Shown: piece by piece, positions 1 to 8,006 of the stretch
Numbering within the stretch: position 1 is the stretch's first letter
Layout: each line of letters opens with the position of its first letter
Made by a program: the position numbers and the translations under genes
DNA from: Bog-950 sp046329495
GTDB lineage: Bacteria; Bacteroidota; Bacteroidia; Chitinophagales; LD1
Length of the DNA stretch: 64,000 nucleotides
Assembly: GCA_046329495.1 (NCBI GenBank)
Contig: JAXLUO010000012.1
Span: 1 to 64,000, forward strand
Direction: 5' to 3'
The notes under the pieces: generated by a model
The model's database searches: none
What the model saw: only the letters and a program-made list of their open reading frames with translations
Told to the model about the DNA's origin: nothing

Positions 1-809
1 GGGTCCACAGCGCGGTCAAGGAAATTGATCTTACCAAAAGCCGGGTAAATGTCCTTCTCGCCAAAGCGAATGCTAAAGGTAGAGTCGTGGGGTTTGGCTC
101 CCTTTTTATCGAGCAGGCTAAAGCGGTAGATTTCCTTTTGGTCGATGGTAAAGTCAACAGCCATAGGGTCGTCGGTAGAAACAACGTTCAGCAGGGTTAC
201 ACCGGCAGTAACAGCGGTTCCGTTTTTAACCTGCGAAATACCAATGGTACCATCGAAAGGTGCATAGATGGTGGTGTAGTTAACACCGGTCTGCAGGCTC
301 TTAACGTTTGCTTGTGCAGCCGCCACTTGCTTTTGTGCAGCGGCCAGGGCAGCATCAGCATAGTCAACTTGTTGTTTGGCTATAGCATCGTTCTTTTCCA
401 ACTCGTGGTAACGGTCGGCATCTTTCTGTGCTTTCAGCAGGTTGGTTTCCTGTAGTTGCAGATTGGCCTGGGCCTGTTCGTAGTTTGCGGTATAAAGCTG
501 CGCATCGATACTGTAAAGCTTTTGGCCTTTGCGCACGCGGTCGCCATCCTGAAAGTAGATGCCGGTGATGTAGCCGCTTACCTGTGCCCGCAGTTCAACA
601 CTATTAAGCGGTACCACGGTGCCGGGATAGTTGTTGGTATAACTGGCATTGGTTAAAGCTACCGTTGTGGTGCTTATGCTAACGGGGCCTTCGTTCCAGC
701 CGCCGGCTTGTTGGGCCTTGCTGCTGCAGGAAGCAAACTGCATGATAACAAAGGCGAGGATAACTATTACAATAAATGCTTCTATAAACTTACGGAGTTG
801 AATGGTCAT
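1..809 (-). CDS. RND efflux periplasmic adaptor lipoprotein, 3' end outside window
   Basis: Reading the minus strand from an ATG at 809 gives an uninterrupted frame to the window edge, so about 269 residues are present and the C-terminus is missing. The start is followed by a hydrophobic stretch and a lipobox ending FASC, so the protein should be lipid-anchored. Then come the biotinyl/lipoyl-like half (VELRAQVSGYI, GDRVRKGQKLY), a long Gln/Ala-rich coiled-coil hairpin, and the return half (YAPFDGTIG). This order is typical of MexA/AcrA adaptors, which link an inner-membrane RND pump to TolC. It lies 24 bp after the tolC stop in the same direction, and the pump gene is expected just beyond the left edge. 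An in-frame TGA immediately upstream fixes the start. Family assignment is firm; the substrate is unknown. Confidence 0.93.
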   Translation of the reverse strand, partial: MTIQLRKFIEAFIVIVILAFVIMQFASCSSKAQQAGGWNEGPVSISTTTVALTNASYTNNYPGTVVPLNSVELRAQVSGYITGIYFQDGDRVRKGQKLYSIDAQLYTANYEQAQANLQLQETNLLKAQKDADRYHELEKNDAIAKQQVDYADAALAAAQKQVAAAQANVKSLQTGVNYTTIYAPFDGTIGISQVKNGTAVTAGVTLLNVVSTDDPMAVDFTIDQKEIYRFSLLDKKGAKPHDSTFSIRFGEKDIYPAFGKINFLDRAVD

Positions 810-833
810 ATGGCTTCAGATTTTTTCGGGTTA

Positions 834-2153
834 TTAGTAGTTGATTTGTCCAAGGGCTTTTTGCAGGTCTACCTTGCTTGCCAGCACCTGGAATAAGGCA
901 TTGTAATAATTGATTTGAGCGGTGCGCAGGTCGGTTTCGGCCACCAACACTTCCAAGTAGGTTTTTACACCTGAGCGGTATTGCAGTTGAATAACACGGT
1001 AAACATCATCGGCCAACTGCAGGTTTTCCTTTTGGGCGTTGTAGCCTGCCATGTTGCTGTTGTAAGCGGCCAGTGCTGCAGCATACTCGGCGTTCATGTT
1101 GTTTTGCAGGTCGGTAATATCCCAGTCGGCCTTTTTAAGCTGCCATTGCGCCTGGCGGATACCCATCCAGCGTTTACCGCCCACCACAATAGGGAAGGAG
1201 AGGGTTAAGCCCGCATAAGAATTGGGATACGCCTTGCTGTATAGGTCGCTGATGTTGTTGTTGAGGTAATTAAGGTTGTAAGCTGCAAAACCACCTATAG
1301 AAGGCAGAAATGCATACTTAGAATATTGCAGGCCTGCCACATTCAGCTTGCGCTGGGTTTGCAACTGCACGTATTCAATGCGGTTGTTAAAGTCGGGCGA
1401 AGCAGGGCTGTTGAATTGAAGGTCCTTTTCCAATGTGGTGGTGTCGTAATCCAATATCAGTTCTGCTTTTGCCGGATAACCCATTAAGGTTTTCAGGTAT
1501 TGCAGTTTGGCGTTTAATGCTTCTTCGCTGCTCTTCTTTAACGCCACGGAGTTGTTGAGCAGGATGGTAGCACGCTGGTAGTCGGTTTTATCAACTATAC
1601 CGCTTTGGTATTGGTTGCGGGCATCTTTAACGCTGCGTTCGAGGCGCACAATGGTTTCGGCCGCTACTTTTATTTGTTGTTGGGTTAGCAACACATCGTA
1701 AAAGGCCTTGCTTACGGCCGCTACCACATCAATTTTATTACCGGTAACCTGCTCGCTCGCCAGTTTGCGCACGTCCTTCGCAGAGGCCGCCGTGTAAACC
1801 AGCGCTGGGTTCAATATGTTTTGCGTATAGGCAAACTGGTTAACCGAGGTGTTCTCATTTCCCAATCGTACAATGTTGCCCTGAAACACCGTGGTCTGCA
1901 GTTGGAAATTATGCTGCAGGTTGTAGTTATAGGCAATCTGCGGATACCAATCCGCCAGGCGACTGTTCACCTGCGATTTGGTGATCTGCTCATTCAATTG
2001 CGCTTTCTGTATAACGGGCTGATGCTTTAAGGCATACTGAATAATGTTATCAAGCGAACCGGAACTGAGTGCCGTATCGCCGGGTACCTGTGCGCTACCT
2101 ATGCGGGGTAACAGGGTAAATAGGAAAAGTAAAACAGATAAAAAACGATTCAT
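834..2153 (-). CDS. TolC family outer membrane efflux protein
   Basis: Outer-membrane channel of a tripartite efflux pump. I use the ATG at 2153, which starts MNRFLSVLLFLFTLLPRIGS followed by AQ, a clear signal peptide; a longer frame reaches 2261 but would put 36 charged residues before it and run over the operator at 2181-2194. The mature part has the two-fold repeat of long amphipathic helices typical of OEP/TolC proteins (for example the stretch around AAVSKAFYDVLLTQQQIKVA and a second copy near the C-terminus ending YYNALFQVLASKVDLQKALG). Length, 439 residues, is normal. It is the middle gene of tetR-tolC-adaptor. Confidence in the family is high; the drug or metabolite exported cannot be read. 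Confidence 0.93.
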   Translation of the reverse strand: MNRFLSVLLFLFTLLPRIGSAQVPGDTALSSGSLDNIIQYALKHQPVIQKAQLNEQITKSQVNSRLADWYPQIAYNYNLQHNFQLQTTVFQGNIVRLGNENTSVNQFAYTQNILNPALVYTAASAKDVRKLASEQVTGNKIDVVAAVSKAFYDVLLTQQQIKVAAETIVRLERSVKDARNQYQSGIVDKTDYQRATILLNNSVALKKSSEEALNAKLQYLKTLMGYPAKAELILDYDTTTLEKDLQFNSPASPDFNNRIEYVQLQTQRKLNVAGLQYSKYAFLPSIGGFAAYNLNYLNNNISDLYSKAYPNSYAGLTLSFPIVVGGKRWMGIRQAQWQLKKADWDITDLQNNMNAEYAAALAAYNSNMAGYNAQKENLQLADDVYRVIQLQYRSGVKTYLEVLVAETDLRTAQINYYNALFQVLASKVDLQKALGQINY

Positions 2154-2180
2154 ATTATCGGGTGTATTTAATTTTTGGAT

Positions 2181-2194
2181 TGACCAATCAGTCA
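2181..2194. promoter_or_regulatory. Putative TetR operator before tolC
   Basis: TGACCAATCAGTCA, an interrupted palindrome (TGAC-N6-GTCA), sits 28 bp upstream of the tolC start and just after the tetR stop. It matches 12 of 14 positions of a palindrome upstream of tetR at 2805-2818. Two such sites, each ahead of a gene of the same efflux locus, fit binding by the adjacent TetR repressor. Binding itself is inferred. Confidence 0.68.
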
Positions 2195-2215
2195 TTTTGT
2201 TAACAGCAAATTTTT

Positions 2216-2794
2216 TTAGCTCACGCCTTTCCAAAGAACCTGGAAAGCTTCGTCCTGCCACTTGTTTAGGTCAGCCTCGGGGGCATTTTCCGCTACATAC
2301 AAGGCACTCTGGTGCACATAGCCCGAAATAAGCGCGGTGAATAAATCGGCCGAATGGGAGTGTACTTCCCCATCCTCAAGTGCCTTTATAACCACCTCGT
2401 TAAGTGCGTTCGAACTCAACAGGGCTTTCTCGCGGGTTATTTTGGTTATCAGCGAGGAGGAGTGATACTGCCCCATGAATTTTATCTTCTCTCTATTGGC
2501 TCGGTACCAGGCTATTCTGCGTTCAAAAATGTGCTTTAACCGGGCCTTAAAGGTGTTCTGTTCCCAAACACCTTCCGCTACAAACGCCGCCAATTCCTCC
2601 TTGGCCTCCAGGTAAAGCGCATTCACCAACTCTTCTTTACTACTAAAATAACAGAACAGGGTGCCGGTGCCCACATTAGCCGCCTGCGAAATGCTGGCGG
2701 TAGAGGTATCCTGAAAGCACTTTTCGCAAAACAACTTCAGACTGGCATCCATGATGGCCTTCCGCTTGTCGCTCTGTTTATCTGATATCTTCAT
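2216..2794 (-). CDS. TetR/AcrR family transcriptional regulator
   Basis: A 192-residue repressor-type protein. Residues 8-55 hold the TetR helix-turn-helix: RKAIMDASLKLFCEK, then TSTASISQAANVGTGTLFCY and the FSSKEELV segment closing the DNA-binding domain. The rest is an all-helical ligand-binding and dimerisation domain without a recognisable ligand pocket. It is the first gene of the minus-strand group tetR-tolC-adaptor, a frequent arrangement in which the repressor controls its own pump and is released by the pump substrate. Matching palindromes precede both tetR and tolC, which suggests autorepression and a second promoter for the pump genes. Cys residues near the domain (LFCEKCF) are unusual and could be redox-sensitive, but this is only a guess. 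Confidence 0.93.
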   Translation of the reverse strand: MKISDKQSDKRKAIMDASLKLFCEKCFQDTSTASISQAANVGTGTLFCYFSSKEELVNALYLEAKEELAAFVAEGVWEQNTFKARLKHIFERRIAWYRANREKIKFMGQYHSSSLITKITREKALLSSNALNEVVIKALEDGEVHSHSADLFTALISGYVHQSALYVAENAPEADLNKWQDEAFQVLWKGVS

Positions 2795-2800
2795 GTCCTA

Positions 2801-2818
2801 TGACTGACTAAACAGTCA
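2801..2818. promoter_or_regulatory. Putative TetR operator before tetR
   Basis: TGACTGACTAAACAGTCA has perfect 6-bp arms (TGACTG and CAGTCA, 6-bp spacer). Inside it, TGACTAAACAGTCA at 2805-2818 aligns with the tolC-upstream site. It begins 7 bp upstream of the tetR start codon, where a bound repressor would block transcription of its own gene. Confidence 0.7.
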
Positions 2819-3067
2819 CAAAAATATGAACTGTTTTTGAATTTCCAAATGGCGGGGAATAATTTTTACAAATAGTTTAAAGTTGAAGGTTTAAAATTTC
2901 AAGTTGACGAATACAAAACACATTGCCACAGATGGCACAGATAAATACAAGGATGAAAACAGGAATTGTAGGTAGGGAATTAATACTTTTTCGTAGAAAC
3001 TAGTTCCCGTCATGATCATAAAACTACAATCTGTCGCGCGTTTGAAACGCGTGACGACTAAACTCCG

Positions 3068-3143
3068 CGTTTGCAACGCGATTTATCCCAACTAGCGCAA
3101 ATTCAAGCCCCATCGGGGCGAACTGTCTGTAGAAAGTGGATAG
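3068..3143 (+). repeat. 76-bp direct repeat, copy 1 (left of the Sel1 gene)
   Basis: Starts with the CGTTTGCAACGCG hairpin, then carries AAGCCCCATCGGGGCG (an inverted repeat CCCC-AT-CGGGG) and ends CTGTAGAAAGTGGATAG. The copy at 5208-5283 differs at only three positions. The two copies are in the same orientation on either side of the gene at 3402-5141. Confidence 0.9.
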
Positions 3144-3401
3144 TTAAAAGTAAAACCTGTATCCATATCTGGGCTACAAATATCAGCGGGGTCGATTGTA
3201 GTTTGTATTTCCAATCCTTAAATAAATGCAATAGTTTAGATACCAGTCTGATGCGGCCCTATAATCGCTCTGGTTGGAAAAATGTGTTTGAGTCTTTATT
3301 GACTGCAAATTTTATTCGTTGTTTAAAGAGAAAGAAAGTGCCAGCTTCGCTGATAATGTAACAATAGGTAACTGACTATAACGACAAACAATAGGACATT
3401 T

Positions 3402-5141
3402 ATGCAAAAAGAACTGATTCAATTTATTGCTTGTATTGCAATAACAACTGGTTCATTTCAGCAACCTGCTAATGCACAAAGCAGCAACCCTTGTTCTGAA
3501 AGTATAACCTGGGGCGATTGGAAAGAATTTAGCAATGATTGTCCGATTGCACCATGTGGGGCCTCTATCAGATTTAAAAATGGCGCTTGTACCAACAGCG
3601 GTAATGTATGTGGTGTGGGATTGCAATGGCAGTATCACAATAATGTTTTAGTTAAAGATGCTTACTACGAAATAACCATTCAATATAAAACCTGTGGCGG
3701 TACAACGGCATCAATGAAAATATCCATGGACTTAGATCACACAGGCACCTGGACAACGTCTGGCAATTATACAAATGATGGCGGTGTAGAACTTCTAAAT
3801 ATGCAATACCGGCTCATAAACCCTAATAAAGACAAGGCCAGCCAAATAAAAGACGATGTGAACGATAGTATAAAAAGTTATAACCTGCAATATGCTGATG
3901 CCATGGCTGCGGCGAACAAAATTAAAGATGCCGCAAAACATAGCCAGTTTATACAACAAATAAATGCTAATAAAGATGCATTTCACCAGCTTGATTTACT
4001 AGCACAAGACCAAATAAATGAAGGAGATGGGGTTGCCTTAGCACAAACGCTTGACCAAATGAAACAACAACAAAACGACCTACACACTATTTATTTAAGA
4101 ATAGACCCCGATGGGCCGTCTACTGTTAATACCCAGGGTAATACTACTATAATATCTAATAACACCGTACAAGCTTCACAATATCAATCAACCACTAACA
4201 ATAATGCAAATACGCAACAACAGGCCATACAACAACAGATTACTCAAGGGCAGCAACAAATGCAGCAACAAACAAACGAAAAGATACAAAACAGCGTGCA
4301 GCAGGGGACAGAGGCTTTAACCAATTATGCCGATTTTATTGCAAATGAAAATGAGAAAAAGGCTGAAGGTCAAGCTCTTTACGAAGAGAGGATGGATCGG
4401 ATAAACGGGTATAATAGGGAGCAAAGTGCAAAAAGAGAAGCCTTGACATTTACAAAATTAAATGCAGATGCTGAAAAAGGCGATCCTAAGGCTATGGCAG
4501 CCTTGGGTAAAATGTATTGCGATGGTAATAATAGCGTCCAAAAGGACATGAAAAAAGCAGAGTATTGGTATAAAAAGGCAGCTGAGCAAGGCGATACTAG
4601 TGCACAAGCATTCTTGTGTAAGTTATATGATTATTATGGCGGCACTGGTGTTATCGACCATGATCAAGCTATATTTTGGTGTGAAAAGGCTGCATTAAAA
4701 GGATATACGGATTGCAAGGAATATGATGTACCGGAATATCTTCTATCTGGATTATATGCGGAAAAAGCACGGAAATATTTTGAAAAGAATGATTTAGAGC
4801 AGGCAACTCTGTTTTACAGGAAGGATTTTGCAATTGGAAGTAGACCATATACTAACCAAGATGCAGAAAACATTGCAAAGCTCGTGCTTCAGAACAAATT
4901 GACGCAGCAAGAAGTAATAGATGCGACCAAAAATAATTTCACTTCTTTGCAGAAATTTTATTTTTCGATGGCTAATAGTTATCAATATGGAGAATCCGTA
5001 AGTGTAGATTCAGAACAGGCCAGACTATACTACGGAAAAGTGATTGATTTGAGAAAAAATCCACAGTTTGAAAACTATAAAAAAAGTGATCTCGAGCTAC
5101 TTGCAGCAAAAAGAATAAAAGAGCTGAAAAAGATAAAATAG
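3402..5141 (+). CDS. Secreted protein with Sel1 repeats and Gln-rich coiled coil
   Basis: A 579-residue exported protein I do not recognise as a whole. It starts with a signal peptide ending ANAQSS. Residues about 26-130 form a Cys-containing globular part (SITWGDWKEF, CPIAPCG, KTCGGTT). Residues about 140-330 are Gln/Asn-rich and helical, probably coiled coil (QQQAIQQQITQGQQQMQQQ). Residues about 355-430 contain Sel1-type repeats (AMAALGKMYCDGN, AEYWYKKAAEQGDTSAQAF, AIFWCEKAALKGYTDCKEY); weaker helical repeats follow. Sel1 proteins act as scaffolds. The gene is clearly more AT-rich than its neighbours, stands alone, and lies between two 76-bp direct repeats, so acquisition or repeat-mediated insertion is plausible. 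No T9SS tail is seen. Confidence 0.85.
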   Translation: MQKELIQFIACIAITTGSFQQPANAQSSNPCSESITWGDWKEFSNDCPIAPCGASIRFKNGACTNSGNVCGVGLQWQYHNNVLVKDAYYEITIQYKTCGGTTASMKISMDLDHTGTWTTSGNYTNDGGVELLNMQYRLINPNKDKASQIKDDVNDSIKSYNLQYADAMAAANKIKDAAKHSQFIQQINANKDAFHQLDLLAQDQINEGDGVALAQTLDQMKQQQNDLHTIYLRIDPDGPSTVNTQGNTTIISNNTVQASQYQSTTNNNANTQQQAIQQQITQGQQQMQQQTNEKIQNSVQQGTEALTNYADFIANENEKKAEGQALYEERMDRINGYNREQSAKREALTFTKLNADAEKGDPKAMAALGKMYCDGNNSVQKDMKKAEYWYKKAAEQGDTSAQAFLCKLYDYYGGTGVIDHDQAIFWCEKAALKGYTDCKEYDVPEYLLSGLYAEKARKYFEKNDLEQATLFYRKDFAIGSRPYTNQDAENIAKLVLQNKLTQQEVIDATKNNFTSLQKFYFSMANSYQYGESVSVDSEQARLYYGKVIDLRKNPQFENYKKSDLELLAAKRIKELKKIK

Positions 5142-5207
5142 GAGTAGCATTTGCAACCGGCTTAACCAATCCATCATCGCTCTCTAGCGCTTGGCAACTA
5201 ATATCCA

Positions 5208-5283
5208 CGTTTGCAACGCGATTTATCCCAACCAACGCAAATCCAAGCCCCATCGGGGCGAACTGTCTGTAGAAAGTGGATAG
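5208..5283 (+). repeat. 76-bp direct repeat, copy 2 (right of the Sel1 gene)
   Basis: Same element as 3068-3143 with three substitutions. Just right of it, 5297-5310 reads AGCTCCGTAGGTGC followed by GGCCTGTAAT, a variant of the hairpin plus CTGTNTGTAG tail, so at least one more decayed copy of the same family is next to it. Confidence 0.9.
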
Positions 5284-5378
5284 TAAGAAATCAAAGCTCC
5301 GTAGGTGCGGCCTGTAATTGCGCCAAAGGATTTTATTTGTTAAAAAAGAAATAAAATAAGAAACAAAACGTCTTTTAT

Positions 5379-6014
5379 TATATCTTTATAGTCCTCGCCG
5401 TTCCTTGACATAACCCCTGAAACACTAAATCCGGAATATTGGCCTGCTCTGCAGCATCCAAGACATTCCGGAAAAGGCACCACCACGCACGGCACGGAAA
5501 CGCATTAAACTTTTGGGAATTTGTGCACGTAAAAACAGCTGCACAAATCTGCACAAATCGCAATCCGGCAGTTAACCATTGCAAAAAGTGAAAAGTAGGC
5601 GCTTTTATTCGTCTGCTTTCTGATCTCTGATTTCTGCTCTCTTTTGAAAAAGTGCAAAGGGGGGTAAAGTTATCATCGAGCAAAAGCCCTTGGCCAGTCA
5701 TCGGATGACTTTTTGAGGCAAGGGCGTACCTTAACCGGCGATGAACCCACCTGAGCAGGAAGTCATCCGATGACTTGGTCCGGCCTTGTGTAAAAGGATT
5801 GATTCCACTCCCTCTCCATCGGAGAGGCCGGGTGAGGAACCCAAAGTGTAACCTTACAATTCAGTGTAACCTTTTTGTAACCTTTTTACTTTGCGCCTTT
5901 GTGTAATCCGCAGTTTTGCCTCGTTTTAACACAAAAAACCATCACATGAAATTTTCTGTAACTTGTGCACAAGCAAAAAACTTGCACAAGCATGCACAAG
6001 CAGTGTGGATAACC
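5379..6014. repeat. Mosaic non-coding repeat, copy A
   Basis: This gene-free kilobase contains a series of blocks that recur in the same order at 62919-63641. Block a 5379-5412 (TTTATAGTCC, TTGACAT); block b 5478-5558 (TTTGTGCACG, GCACAAATCTGCACAAAT); block c 5610-5680 (TTCTGATCTCTG, GGGGTAAAGTTA); block d 5891-6014 (CCTTTGTGTAA, AACTTGTGCACAAGC, GCATGCACAAGCAG, TGTGGATAACC). Between c and d lie two AGTCATCSGATGACT palindromes and a cluster of GTGTAACC/TGTAACC words at 5845-5890. The frames crossing it have no credible codons. TGTGGATAA at 6004-6012 is a perfect DnaA-box match, which may be fortuitous. Confidence 0.8.
5696..5775. repeat. Pair of AGTCATCSGATGACT palindromes
   Basis: AGTCATCGGATGACT at 5696-5710 and its reverse complement AGTCATCCGATGACT at 5761-5775 are perfect 7-bp-arm palindromes with one central base, spaced 50 bp apart. 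They lie inside the mosaic repeat but are absent from its second copy, so they are a separate element inserted there. A protein-binding site or REP-like element is possible. Confidence 0.75.
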
Positions 6015-6190
6015 TAAAGCGATTGGCGACGACGCGATATTCGATTTACGACGCTATACTATTATATAGATGGCTACCGCTTCACTCGTCCCCCGTCCCT
6101 CGCTCTCGCCCTTTTTATGGAAACTCCAACTTGAAATTCTAAACTTACCTGAACTGAAAACAGTAAACAGTAAACTGAAAACTATCCAAA

Positions 6191-6748
6191 CTACACCTTC
6201 GGGAAACGCATCTTGTAATCCACGCTTACAATCCCCTTGGTTATCTTATCCAAGCGGCTCTTCAGCAGGCTCTTTTTCAACGGCTTCAGGTGGTCGATAA
6301 ACAGCTTGCCCTCTATGTGGTCGTATTCGTGCTGAATAACCCGGGCGGTCATGCCGTCAAAGGTCTTTTGGTGTTGCTTAAAATCGCGGTCCAGGTATTT
6401 AATCACGATCTTCTCCTCGCGATACACATCCTCGCGGATGCCGGGAATGCTCAGGCAGCCTTCTTCAAAGGCCCATTCCTTACCCGACTCATCCAGTATC
6501 TGCGCATTGATGAACACCTCGCGGATGCCTTCACCCGGCTCATCGTCGTCGTACATCTTATCGCTATCCACCACAAACAGGCGAATGCTCTTATTGATCT
6601 GCGGAGCGGCCAGGCCCACGCCTTTGGCGCGTTCCATGGTTTCAAACATATCGTCAATCAACTGCTGCAAACCGGGATAATCTTTGGTGATATCCTCAGC
6701 GCGTTTTCTCAAAATCGGGTCGCCATAAGCGACAATCGGTAATACCAT
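6191..6748 (-). CDS. def: Peptide deformylase
   Basis: Removes the formyl group from the N-terminal methionine of new proteins at the ribosome. All three family motifs are intact: GVGLAAPQ at residues 43-50, EGCLSIPG with the metal-binding Cys98, and HEYDH with His140, catalytic Glu141 and His144. Length is 185 residues, normal for a type I enzyme. I start at the ATG at 6748 (MVLPIVAYGDP) because that is the usual N-terminus; a longer frame reaches 6865 into the upstream peptidase gene. It lies 73 bp after the M28 peptidase stop on the same strand and may share its transcript. Certainty is high. Confidence 0.97.
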   Translation of the reverse strand: MVLPIVAYGDPILRKRAEDITKDYPGLQQLIDDMFETMERAKGVGLAAPQINKSIRLFVVDSDKMYDDDEPGEGIREVFINAQILDESGKEWAFEEGCLSIPGIREDVYREEKIVIKYLDRDFKQHQKTFDGMTARVIQHEYDHIEGKLFIDHLKPLKKSLLKSRLDKITKGIVSVDYKMRFPKV

Positions 6749-6821
6749 AACTACTGCTAATTCAGGGCACGAAGTTCCGTTTCTGTCGGCATAAATCCAA
6801 ACAACGGTTACCTGCTGTTGG

Positions 6822-7994
6822 TTAATGGGTTTGGTCCCAGGTTTTGATAAAGTCCGTAACCGCATTGCGCACGTTCTCCAAACTCTTTGGTTCTATATGC
6901 TCTACAATGTCGTTGCGGGTGTGATAGGTGAAATCGTATTTTTTGGCACTGATGCCTACAATGGTTACTGAAGGCAGGCCGGCGCGTGCAAACGACACCG
7001 CATCCGTACCACCGATAGGCAGCGTAGCCATGTTGCAGGGATATTGTAGCTTATCGAAGGAAGCCTTTAAGCCGTTCACTAATGCCGGTGTATGCTTGGT
7101 GCCGTTCATCAACTCGCGGTGCACAATGGCTACTTCATTTACCAGGCGCACACTGTCAATGTTCACCAGGTAAGCGTTCTCGTTCTTTAGTTGTTGTTTC
7201 TTGCTCTGCGCATACGCCCGCGAACCGCAAAGGCCTTTTTCCTCACTGCCAAAGCTTACAAAACGGATGCGTGTATTTTGCAATATAGAGCGTCCCTTTT
7301 GGTTCGGATCCTTCAAGCCTTTAAACACGGCAAAGGAAATTGCGATGCCCGAAAGGTTATCCTGTGCGCCATCTACGGCATGTTCGGCATGCATGCTCCA
7401 ATACACAATCAGTATAGGGCTTAGCAGCAAAAAGCCAACCCATATATAGTTGTGGAAGGTCTCCGGCGAAAGCACATGCCAGAGGTAAAACAGCGGCTGT
7501 AATACCAGCAACACACCGGCTACAATGGTAAGTTTTACACCCAACTCGCCCAGTTTATACCACCAGGTATATTCGCGGGTGCTATCCATATGACCGGCGA
7601 TAAGGATGGTAGATTTTACCGGGCCCTGGGGTTCCAGCGTTGCATCCACATTGCTGCTTGTTTGTTTAGGACCGGGGAAGTTGGTGAGGATATCGCGGTA
7701 GCTCATCAAATCGAAGATGATGAAGAAGGCATTGATAAGGCCTAAAACCAAACCGAATATAGCTCCACCGGGCACCCAATACAGGGCCATGGCGATGAGA
7801 TAAAAAGCTACGTAGTATTTCAGCTTGCCAAAGCGGGCATCCAGGTATTCATCGAATTCAATCAACTGCACATCATCGGTTAGTTCCTCGCATACCGATT
7901 TTATAAAGCGTTGGGCTTTGTGTTCAGCTTCGCTGCCGGCAGGTCGCGGACCAAAGCGGTTGATGATTTCAGTAATTAATTCGATCATGTTCAT
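6822..7994 (-). CDS. M28 family zinc peptidase with membrane segments
   Basis: A 390-residue metallopeptidase of the aminopeptidase/Q-cyclase type. The expected zinc ligands are visible: His135 and Asp137 in AGHMDSTRE, Asp212 in VDGAQDNLSG, Glu251 and Glu252 in FGSEEKGLCGSRAY, Asp280 in VNIDSV, and His357 in YHTRNDI. Two hydrophobic blocks (about residues 60-97 and 155-200) precede and interrupt the catalytic half, so the protein is probably anchored in the inner membrane, which is unusual among secreted M28 enzymes but known in Bacteroidota. It starts 12 bp after the ftcD stop and is followed by def. The N-terminal RFGPRPAGSEAE segment is typical of the family. Confidence 0.9.
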   Translation of the reverse strand: MNMIELITEIINRFGPRPAGSEAEHKAQRFIKSVCEELTDDVQLIEFDEYLDARFGKLKYYVAFYLIAMALYWVPGGAIFGLVLGLINAFFIIFDLMSYRDILTNFPGPKQTSSNVDATLEPQGPVKSTILIAGHMDSTREYTWWYKLGELGVKLTIVAGVLLVLQPLFYLWHVLSPETFHNYIWVGFLLLSPILIVYWSMHAEHAVDGAQDNLSGIAISFAVFKGLKDPNQKGRSILQNTRIRFVSFGSEEKGLCGSRAYAQSKKQQLKNENAYLVNIDSVRLVNEVAIVHRELMNGTKHTPALVNGLKASFDKLQYPCNMATLPIGGTDAVSFARAGLPSVTIVGISAKKYDFTYHTRNDIVEHIEPKSLENVRNAVTDFIKTWDQTH

Positions 7995-8006
7995 ATGTAG
8001 CTACAT

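Larger units (their letters stand above)
2795..3401. other. Gene-free region with REP-like palindromes
   Basis: No credible gene. The left part (2820-3000) is AT-rich, with a run resembling the widespread filler GCCACAGATGGCACAGATAAA near 2924-2945. At 3036-3055 there is a CGCGTTT-G-AAACGCG palindrome and at 3067-3081 a sister CGCGTT-TGC-AACGCG palindrome, like a pair of REP elements. The second opens the 76-bp repeat at 3068-3143. Frames of 60-96 codons in here look random. Confidence 0.65.

Noticed and set aside
3071..3361. 96-codon frame on the plus strand before the Sel1 gene
   Set aside because: It begins inside the 76-bp repeat and has the composition of random sequence.
5378..5701. 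107-codon frame on the minus strand
   Set aside because: It runs through the mosaic repeat, has no family features, and its blocks recur at 62.9-63.6 kb in other frames; random.
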